Of a stretch of DNA of 64,000 nt, positions 1 to 10,200 are shown piece by piece. A program made the translations under genes and the position numbers. Every line of letters begins with the position of its first letter. Within the stretch, counting starts at the first letter, position 1. The DNA is from Gemmatimonadota bacterium (GTDB lineage: Bacteria; Gemmatimonadota; Gemmatimonadetes; Longimicrobiales; Gaopeijiaceae): contig JAJDVT010000011.1 in assembly GCA_022826005.1 (NCBI GenBank), forward strand, positions 16,221 to 80,220, written 5' to 3'. The notes under the pieces are model-generated. The model was not told where the DNA came from, made no database searches, and saw nothing but the letters and a program-made list of their open reading frames with translations.

Positions 1-1204
1 CGTACTGGAAGCCGATCCCGGTCAGGACCGCGATTCCGACGACCATGCCCTCGCGAAAGTCCAGCCCGCCCTGCAGTACGATCTTGAGGCCGATCGCGAA
101 GAGCATCGCCAGGAGGACCACCAGGTAGCCCGCGAATACCGGATCCGGAATCGCGAGAATCACGGCGAGCAGCTTGGGCAGGAAGACGAAGGCGATGAAC
201 GCCCCGCCGGCAACGACCCCGACGGCGCGCGCCGCGACACCGGTGAGTTCGGTGAGCGACACGCTCAGCGTGGTGGCGCTGCCCGGGACCGTTCCCGCGA
301 GCCCGGCCAGCAGGTTGCCCACGCCATCGACGGCCACGGCGCCCTGGACGGCCCGAAAGTCCACCGCTCGTTCGCGCCGCCAGGATGCGCGCTGAATCGC
401 GACCGCGCTGCTCATGGTGCGAATGGCCGCGATCACCGCCACGAGCAGGAATGAGGGAAGAATGGTCCAGAACGCGGGCCCGAAGTCGCGGGCGAGGCCG
501 GGCGGCCGGGGCTGGGGGAGGCTGATCCAGGGAGCTGCCGCGACGCGCTCCAGATCGTAGAGGCCGAAGAATCCGGCGATGGCGGAGCCGATGACGACAC
601 CGATGATCGGGGCCCAGAGACGCAGGGCTCCCGTGGCCCGCAGGGCGAAGCCGCCGATGACCACGACCGTGATGAAGAACCCGGAGAGCACGCCTGCCGG
701 GGAAGTGCCGCCGGGTGGGCCGGCGAGCATCCCGGACACCGCCGGCATGACCGTGATCGGGATGAGCATGAGCACCGTACCGGAGACGGTGGGCGTGAGG
801 ATGCGCTGGAAGAGGGACAGCCGCCAGGAAAGCGCGACCGGCACCAGTGCGGAGACGGCGACCAGGGTGGCGAGCGTCGCCGGGCCGCTCTGGGTGAGCG
901 CGCTGATGCAGGCGGGGATGAAGGCCCCGGAGGTGCCCATGACCATGACGTGCCCGGCGCCTATCCGGCCGGCCCGAGCCGCCTGCAGCATGGTGGTCAG
1001 GCCGCAGATCGCGACCGAGGCGAGGACGGCCCACAACACGTACGCCTCCGAAGCGCCGGCTGCCCGCATCACCACGGTCGGGATCAGCATGACCGCCGCG
1101 ATGTTCAGCACCGCGAGCTGCAGGCCGATCCCGAGGGCGAGCGCGGGAGGCGGCGTCTCGTCGGGCTGGTAGCGAACGCGGGACTCGCGCGCGTGGTTTT
1201 TCAC
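1..1204 (-). CDS. NCS2-family (xanthine/uracil-type) permease, partial, C-terminus beyond the left edge
   Basis: Manual reverse translation from a GTG at 1204: (M)KNHARESRVRYQPDETPPPALALGIGLQLAVLNIAAVMLIP...AVDGVGNLLAGLAGTVPGSATTLSVSLTELTGVAARAVG...; hydrophobic multi-span protein with an NCS2-like DG..N.LaGl.GtvP motif. Not in the ORF track because no stop lies in the window. Starts 3 nt after the PKS stop. Confidence 0.82.
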   Translation of the reverse strand, partial: MKNHARESRVRYQPDETPPPALALGIGLQLAVLNIAAVMLIPTVVMRAAGASEAYVLWAVLASVAICGLTTMLQAARAGRIGAGHVMVMGTSGAFIPACISALTQSGPATLATLVAVSALVPVALSWRLSLFQRILTPTVSGTVLMLIPITVMPAVSGMLAGPPGGTSPAGVLSGFFITVVVIGGFALRATGALRLWAPIIGVVIGSAIAGFFGLYDLERVAAAPWISLPQPRPPGLARDFGPAFWTILPSFLLVAVIAAIRTMSSAVAIQRASWRRERAVDFRAVQGAVAVDGVGNLLAGLAGTVPGSATTLSVSLTELTGVAARAVGVVAGGAFIAFVFLPKLLAVILAIPDPVFAGYLVVLLAMLFAIGLKIVLQGGLDFREGMVVGIAVLTGIGFQY

Positions 1205-1206
1205 GC

Positions 1207-4200
1207 TCACGGGGCCGCGTCGAACCAGTGGCGCCTTCGCTGGAACGGGTAGCCGGGCAATGAGATTCGGCGCCGCTCCTCGCCCGCGAACAATCCCGCG
1301 AACGAGACGGGAAGTCCGGCCTCGTACGCGCTCGCCACCGCTTCGGCGAATCCGATGTCCCCGTGCCTGGCCGCCTCCGGCCAGTCGCGGAGCGGCACGG
1401 GGCCCAAGGCAGCCTGCGGCCCGATCTCCAGCACGAGATCCACGCCCAGATCCGCGAGGGCGCGGGGGTGTCGAGGGCGACTCTCGGGCTGGCGCGCCTG
1501 CTCACGCCAGTACGATCCGTCGAGCATCCGGTCGGGCGGGAGCAGCCGGCCCGTCACCTGGCTCAGCATCCTGACCGATGGAGGGGAGGCGGGAATCTCC
1601 GCACACGCGGCCCCAAAGGCGTCAAGAGCGTCGTCCGCCGGGCCGTGGTCGCCGTTCCGGGGTGCCCCGGTGCCAGCCGCGTTCCCAGCCGCCGCCAGCA
1701 TCCCGCGAGCGGCCGCGAGGCGCAGTCCGTCTTCGAGTTCGAACACCCCCGCGCACCAGGCCGCGGCCAATTCCCCGAGTCCGTGCCCCGCCACCACGCT
1801 GGGCCGGACCCCGACACCGGACCACATCGCCGTGAGCGCGCACTCGATGGCGAAGATCGCCGGCTGCGCCCAGGCAGGATCGCGCAAGGCGGACGCGGCG
1901 GCGGCACGGCCGAAGATCGCGTCCAACAGCGAGATGTTGCCGTTGCCGCGTTCGTCGTTCAGCACCGCGTCACAGCGGTCGAGAACGGCGCGCACGACGG
2001 GTTCGGTTTCGTAAAGACGCTCAGCCATCTCCGTCCGTTCGCCACCCACGCCGGCGTAGACGAAGGCCACCTTCGGCGCGGTCCCGGAATCCCGTGCCGC
2101 CCTGGCGCTGCCCGGTCGATCGCCTTCCGCGACCGCCCGCAGTCCGGCCAACAACGAGTTGGCGTCGTGGAACGCCACCCCGGCCCGGTGCCCGAAGTGG
2201 CCGCGGCCCACGCCCACCGTCCAGGCCATGTCCGCGAGCAGTGAGTCCGCGGGTGCGCCCGGAGTCGCAAGGATCCCGGCCTGCCGGTCTAGCCATCCGA
2301 GGTACCGTTCCGCGAGCTCACGCATGGCAGCCTCCGATTTGCCGGACAGGGGAAGGATTCGGGCGGTACGAGGCTGGAAGTCGCCCGCCGCGGGCTGCAA
2401 GTCCGCCACCGGATCCATGAGCGGAATGACGACGGTCCGGGCCGATCCCGGGGCCTGCAGGACGGGCGCCGGCGCCGACCCTCCGCCGTCGGCTGCAGTG
2501 GAGTCGTCGGCCGGGGGACCGTAGCCCTCGAGCACGACATGCGCGTTGGTACCGGAGATGCCGAAGGCGCTCACACCGGCGCGGGGCGGCTGTCCTGGCC
2601 GCCGTGGCCAGTCCACCGAATCCGCCGTGACCTGCACCGGAAGCCCATCCCAGTCCAGGTGTGGCGTCGGATTGCGGAAATGCAGCTGTTTCGGGATCAG
2701 ACCGCGCTTCATGGCGAGAATCACCTTGATCAGCGCGGCGACCCCGGCGGCCGACTCCAGGTGGCCGATGTTGGTCTTCACGGATCCGATCAGGAGCGGT
2801 TGGTCCTGCTCGCGTCCCCGTCCGTAGACAGCCGCCGCGGCCTGCACCTCGATCGGGTCGCCCAGCGCGGAGCCGGCTCCGTGTGCTTCCAGAAAGTCGA
2901 CCTGGCCGGGCAGGACACCCCCGCGGTCGAGCGCCTCCTCGATCACCCGCTGCTGTGCTCGGCCATTCGGCACCGTCGGCCCGGCGGTTGCCCCGTTCTG
3001 GTTGACGGCGGAGCCCCGGACCACCCCCCAGATGCGGTCGCCGTCGGCTTCGGCCTCGCCCAGCCGCTTCAGGACGAGCATGCCGCAACCCTCGCTGCGC
3101 ACGAAGCCGTCCGCCGAAGCATCGAAGGTCTTGCACCGGCCTTCCGGCGACAGCATCCGCAGTCCGGCCATCTCGCGGGTCAGCCCGGGCGAGAAGATCG
3201 CGTTCACGCCCCCGACCAGGGCCAGGTCGACTTCACCCTGCCGCAGCGCCCCCACAGCGTGGTGCACGGCGACAAGCGACGCCGCGCAGTTGAGAACAAC
3301 CGGCATCGTCGGTCCCATCAGCCCCAGCTTGAAGGCGACTCCGCCGAGCGCCATGCTTCCGGCCGTGCCCAGGTAGTTGATGCCGTCGAGGCCGTCCATC
3401 ATCAGGTCGCGGTACTCGCTGGCCGCGATGCCGGCATACACGCCCGTGCTGCTGCCTCGCAAACCTTCGGGATCCATTCCCGCATCCTCGAGAGCCTGCC
3501 AGGTCGTTTCGAGCAGGAGGCGCTGTTGCGGGTCCATCGTCCTCGCCCCGATCGGCGTCATGCCGAAAAAGTGTGCGTCGAATCGGTCGATTCCTTCGAC
3601 GAACCCGCCGCGGCGGGAGACCGGGTCTTCGTCGGCGGGATCCCCCGAGACACCGTGCCAGGGTCCGGATCCGGGCCTCCCATCGGTTACCGCGTCCTCG
3701 CCGGTTTCGAGCAGGCTCCAGAACGCATCCAGGTCCGGTGCACCAGGGAAGCGGCACGCCATGCCGACGATCGCGATGCCGTCTTCATCTTGCCGAACGG
3801 TCGGCTGCGATTCCGTGGCGGCAGGTTGTGGCTCGTCGACGGATGCGTCGTCCTCCTCGGCCAGGGCGATCGTCAGGTGGCCGGCCAGCGATGCGATGTC
3901 CGGATAGTCGAAGACGATGGTGTTGGGCGCTGTGTACTCGCCGGCAAAGACACGGTTCAACCGGTTGCGGAGCTCCACCGCCACCAGTGAGTCCATACCG
4001 AGATCGAAGAATCCGACCGCGGGGGCCGGAGCCGCCGGAAGCCGCAACACCGCCTGTATTTCCCGCTGCAGAAACGACACGAGCAGTTCCTCGCGTGCCG
4101 CGGGCGGCGCGCTCCGCAGCGCGGCGAGCACGTCGTCGGTGGACTCCGCCGATTCGTCCGCAGGATCCTGATCTGCAGACACCAGGTCATCGAAGAGGGG

Positions 4201-7200
4201 GTGGCGGTTCCCCAGGGTATCCCCGAACACCGGCCAGTCCACGGCCAGCACGACCGACGTCGCGCCGTCCTCCCGCAGCAGCCGGTCGAGGGCCATGAAA
4301 CCCTGTTCCGGGCTGAACCAGCCCGTTCCGGAAACCTCCCGCCGCCCGGCGATCCGCGCGCGCTGCTCCTCGGCCTCGCCGATTCCCGACCAGGCTCCCC
4401 AGGCGATGGCCTGCCCCGGCAACCCCAGCGCCCGCCGGTGCACGGCAAGCTGATCGAGGAAGGCGTTGGCCGCCGCGTGGTTGGCCTGTCCCGGGTTGCC
4501 CAGAACCCCGGCCACGCTGGAGAACAGCACGAACATGTCCAGATCGTGTTCCGCCGTCGCGCGGTGCAGGTGCCAGGCCCCCAGCATCTTCGGCCACAGC
4601 ACGGTCTCGAAGCTATCCCAGCTCTGGTTCCCCAGGGCGGCGTCCGACAGCACGCCGACGCTGTGGATCACGCCGGCGAGCGGCGGCAGGGATCCGTCCA
4701 TCCGGTCCAGCATGGCATCCAGCGCGGCGGTGTCCGTCACGTCCGCGATCTCGACCTCGATCCTGAACCCGCGGGCACGCAGCGACTCGATCGCCTTTTC
4801 CGCCGCCTGGTCCGGTGCCCGGCGACCGTTCAGCACGACCGATCCCGCGCCGCGCTCAGCCAGCCACTCGGCGAGTGCGAGGCCGATTCCGCCCAGCCCG
4901 CCCGTCACCAGATAGGTTCCGTCCCGCCGGAGCCGGCCCGCCGCGATGGGAGGCGTCGTCAGCACGATCTTGCCGATGTGCCGGGCCGCGCGCATGTAGG
5001 CCATCGCGGCGCTTGTTTCGGCCATTGGCCATATGGTGTGCCTGAGCGGTGCGAGGCCGCCGGTTGCGACGCGCGCCAGCACGTCTGTCAGGGCCGCACC
5101 CGGACCCGCCGGATCCTGTTCCTTCAGGGTGTAGAGATCGAGGATGGCGTAGGCGACATCCGGCCGCAGAGCCGCCATCTCGCCCTCGGTGAGGATGTCC
5201 CGCCTGGCAAGTTCCACGAACCGGCCGCCCTGCGCGAGGCAGGACAGGCTCGCCTCGATGAAGCCTTCTCCCGTCAGGCTGTTCAGCACGACATCGACCC
5301 CGGCGCCGCCCGTGCTGTCGAGTATTTCCTGCCCGAACCGGGTCGAGCGGCTGTCGTACACGTGCTCGACGCCGTGCGAGCGGAGATAGTCCCTCTTGCG
5401 CGCGCTCGCCGTGGCGAAGACCTCCGCGCCCGCTGCCTGGGCCAACTGGATGGCCGCGAGCCCGACGCCGCCCGCGCCGGCATGAACCAGGACGCGGTCC
5501 CCGGCCTTCAGCCCGGCGAGCTCGTAGGACAGCACGCACGTCACGAAGACCGAGGGGATCGTGGCGAGCGCTGTCGCCGACACGCCGGCCGGCGCGAGCG
5601 CGACCAGTTCCTCCCGCGTCACCACCTCCGGCCCGAAGGTGCCGAACGCGAATCCGGCCACGCGGTCGCCCACCGCGACGGAGGTCACGTCCGAACCGAC
5701 CTCGACGATCCGGCCGCAGAACTCCTCGCCGAGCATTCCCTCTTCCTCGACCAGGCCCATGGCCCGGAACACGTCCAGGAAGTTGAGTCCGCAGGCCTCC
5801 ACCGCTGCGCGCACCTCATTCGGCTCCAGGGTTCGCGGCGGCAGCGAATGCACCCGCAGGGTCTCGATGGCCCCTCCCTCGTCGGGCGCCAGCACCCAGT
5901 CGGCCTCCTCCGGCAGGGCAAGGCGCGGTACGCCATCGCCCGTCCGGACGAGCCGGGCCACCTGGCGGTGCCCCTGGCGATACGCGATGTGGTTCTCCGA
6001 GTCCGGGAACAGCAACTCATCCGTGAGGGCTTCCGGCGCGCCCGCCGCCTCGGGGTCGAGATCGAGCATCCGCGGCTGCAGCTCGGGCGCCTCCCGCGCC
6101 ACCACCCTGCCGAATCCCCAGAGAGCGGCGCCGGCCAGTCGCCCGGTCCGTTCCCGCTCGAGCACCTGCGCGCCCCGGGTGACGAACCACAGTCCCTTCT
6201 CGGGCTCGACGTCCGCGTCCGCGATGCCCTGCACAAGCGCCAGCGCGCTTGCCGCCCCCCGCTTCGCATCCGCAGCGATGTTCGCGGTCGTCGCCTCGGG
6301 ACCGTGGCCGTCCTGTGCGACGAGGTGGACCACGCCCGCCAGCGGGACATCGGCGGGCAGGCCTTCGAGGAGCGATTGCCACGACTCGCGCCGTTCCATC
6401 TCGACCGATGCCGCAACGATTCCGGCTTCGCTCTCCCCGGCCGACAGCCCGGCCTGCGGATCGACCCCTGCCAACACCACCCGCTGGTTCAGCGCCGCCA
6501 GTTGTGCCGCCACCTCCGCGGCCACGCCGCCCCGGTCACCGGCCAGAACCCAAACGCCCTCCGGCAAGTCGATCTCGGCCGGCCCCTGCGCCACGATCAC
6601 CCCCCGGTCCGGCAGACCGGCCACTTCCTGCCGGTCCAGACCGAGAACCTCCGACTGCACGAACCCCGAGTCGGCGAGCGCCCGGCGCCATACCGCGGGC
6701 CCCGCGAGGGCGTGGTTCGGGCGGTAGCGGTCGGCGAAGCGCCACCAGCCGTCCAGCTGTCCGAATATCAGATCCATCCAGCCTCTGCCGCGCTGGTTTT
6801 CGAGGGCCACCAGCAGCCCCGATGGCGCGAGGAGCGCCCGGCAGCGGGCGAGCGTCTCGTCCAGATGGCGCGTGGCGTGCAGGACGTTGGCCGCGATGAC
6901 CAGGTCGTAGCCGTGGGCCTCGAAGCCCTGGTCCACGGGGTCCTTCTCGATGTCCAGCACCCGGTAGTCGATCGAGGTGTCCCCGGTGCTGAAGCGCGTC
7001 TCCGCCTCCGCGAAGAAGCCCGCGGAGATGTCGGTGTACGCATAGCTGAAGCCTCCCGCCGGAAGCTCGGGCAGGACGTATTCGGTCGCCGAGCCGATAC
7101 CGGCGCCCACCTCCAGCACCCGCAGCTGCCGGCCCGCCGGCAATTCGTCGACGAGCGTGCGGACGACCTCGCCCAGCATGCCGTTCGCCGCCCGCCAGGC

Positions 7201-10200
7201 CGGCGCCCGCCGGTAGAGATCGACAGCGTTGGGCTCCGCATCCCCGAACAGCAGCGCCAGCGTATCCTCGTTGCCGCGAAGCACCTCGGGGAGTGCGCCC
7301 GCACAGCGCCGGAACAGCCCGATCTCGTTCGTGGCGTGCGGGAAGCGCTGCATCACCCCGGTCAGAAACCCTTCGGAGTCGAGCGGCATGTCATCCGGCA
7401 ACGGGTCTTCGGCTCCCACCGCTACCACGAAGCCTTCCGCGTTCGCTTGCAACACCCCCGACCGCGCCAGAATCTCGAGCATGCGCCGCAGCAGGTGCAC
7501 GTGCTCGGGCAGAACCTCAAGCCGCTCGCGCAGCTCTTCCGGATCCACCGCCGCGCCTGCCCTGCGCTCCCACCCCAGCGCTTCCAGCGCCGACAGCGCG
7601 TAGCACCACGACACCCGCTCCATGTCCTCCTGCAGACCGGTCTCGTCTTCGACTTTGACTCCCTCGATGGCCAGATACCGGGAGAACGGCCGGGAACGGG
7701 CCGCCGCCGCCGCCGGAGCCGGGAGGAAATCCGCCGCCAGAATGCCCGGTGGCAGGGCCCGGTCACGCCAGACGACCTCGTAGAGCAGCTCCTCCACGCC
7801 CTCCGCCGCGGGGAGCAGCGCACTCCGCGTCGCCCGCTTCACCGTGTACCCGTTCAGCGTGCCGATCGGAGATCCGTCGAGGTCGCACAGGGTGATGTCC
7901 GCGCTCAGCACTTCCGGTGGTTCGGCGCCCGCGCTGTCCGGCGCCTCCCTCATGCGGACATGGCAGAGCAGGCGTTCAGGCAGCCGCTCCGGCACCGAGA
8001 GCTGCTCCCATCCGAAGGGCAGATAGGTGACATCCTCGTCGGATCCGAACGTGTCGCGGGCGGCGCCCATCACCTGAAAGCAGCCGTCCAGAACGAGGGG
8101 GTGAAACGCGAGCCCGCCGGTGTCCGCCGAGTCCGGCAGCGATACCTCGGCCAGGGCCTCGCCCGGCCCGGCCCGGAGCGCCTCCAGGGTGCGGAAGGAG
8201 GGGCCGAGATCGATCCCGACCTCCGCCTTGGCGCGGTAATAGGCCGGGAGATCGACCGGTGCCAGATCGGACCTGAGCCGTGCGAGATCCGGCGTCGCGC
8301 CGGTCGGCGGCAGATCCGCACCGGCATCCGTCGCCACCCGGCCCTCCGCGTGCAGCGTCCACTCGTCGTCGGCCGCTCCCCGGCTCAGAATCCGGACGCG
8401 GCGCGACCCGTCCTCTTCGGCTCCATCCACCAGCAACTGGAGCCGGCGCCCTTCCTCCCCGCTTCCGTCGCCATCCCCGCTCTCCGCCGGGAAGACAAGC
8501 GCGCTGCGCATCTGGAAGTCCCCGACGACCGCCGGGCCCGAGTTCTCGACCGTGCAGGCCGATGCCGCCATGGCGCCGAAGAGCGCGCCGGGCGCCACCA
8601 CCCGGTCGAACACGCGGTGGTCGCCGAGCCATGCCGGGTCGGACGGATACAATTCGGTGTCGAAACTGATCTCACCGCTGGCGGACTCGTGGCGGCTGCC
8701 GAGGAGCGGGTGATCGGCGCTCGAGCGCCTCCGCCTGGGTGCGTCGATCCAGTGGCGGTCACGGCGGAACGGATAACCCGGCAGCGCGATTCTGCGTCGT
8801 GACTCGCCGGCGAAGAGCCCCTCGAAGCGCAGCGGCAGCCCCGCCTCGTACGCGCCCGCGACCGCCGCGAAGAAGGCGTCCTCGGCCTCCGTCACCGTAA
8901 CCTTGCGTCCGGGCCGCATGAGGCTCGAGAGCGCGACGGGCGCCTCGGGCGCCCCCGCCGAATCGGGCCAGGCGAGCGTGGTCATCGGCCCGAGCACCGA
9001 GTGCGGACCGATCTCCACGACCGCGTTCACCCCCAGCTCCGCCAGCGTCTCGACGCAGGCGCGAAACGCCACCGGCGCGCGCATCTGCCGCCGCCAGTAC
9101 GCCGCATCCAGCGCCTCGCCCGCAGCGACCGTCCGCCCGTCGAGGTTGCTGACGAAGGGAAGCTTCGGCGGGGCATAGGACAGGCGCGAGAGCGCTTCCT
9201 CCAGATCGTCCAGCGCCGGCTCGATCATGGCGCTGTGATAGGCGGGACTCTTGCGCAGGCGCGCCACCCGAAGCCCGTCCGCCTCCAGACGCTCCAGCAA
9301 CGCGGAGACCTCCGCCGCCGGACCGCTGATGACCTGGTGCGCGCCGTTGTCGGCGGCGATACAGAGGCCGATTCCCCCGGAGGCCGCATTGTGCTCTTCC
9401 AGCGCCTCCGCGACGTGGCCGGCCGGTGCGAACACCGCCCCCATCGCTCCTTCGCCGGGCAGGGCGCCGACCAGCTCGCCCCGCACCGCCGCCAGCCGCA
9501 AGCCATCCTCCAGGCCGAACACGCCCGCGGTGTGGGCCGCCGCGATCTCGCCCAGACTGTGTCCCAGCACCACGTCCGGCCGGATGCCGAGGCTCGACCA
9601 GAGCGCCGCAAGGGCGCATTCGAGCGCGTAGATCGCCGGCTGCTTCCACTGCGGATCGTCCAGGTCTCCCACGGCGGCGGGACGGCCGAACATCACGTCG
9701 AGCAGCGAGGCGTCACGCTCCTGCCTGAGCAATTCGTCGCACCGGTCGAGCACCGCGCGCACCACCGGCTCGCTGGCATGGAGCGACGCCCCCATGCCGG
9801 GCCACTGGCTGGCCTGTCCGGCGTACGCGAACGCGACGGTCGCCGCCCCGCGCGACGGCGTCCCCCCGTCCGCCTCGGCGACCTTCCGCAACCCCTCACG
9901 CAACGAAGCGGCGTCCCGGAAGACCACCCCGGCCCGGTGGTCGAAGTGGCTGCGCCCCATACCCGCCGTCCACGCCATGTCCGCGAGCAGCGGGTCACGG
10001 GCACCGTCCCCGGCGGGACCCTTCCCGACCCCTTCGTCGACCCAGCCGAGATACCGTTCAGCCAGCTCGCGGAGCGCCTCGTCGGACCTGCCGGAAAGCG
10101 GCAGGATGCGGGTCACGCGCGCGGCAAGTTCCTCCTCCCGGGGCGCGGGCAAAGCCGCCCCATCCGTCCCGTCCTCCGCCAGCGAGATGTCGACCGGCCA

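Noticed and set aside
4201-8802. 1533-aa plus-strand ORF opposite the PKS
   Set aside because: Antisense to clearly conserved PKS domains; Arg/His/Gln-rich composition typical of GC-driven open frames.
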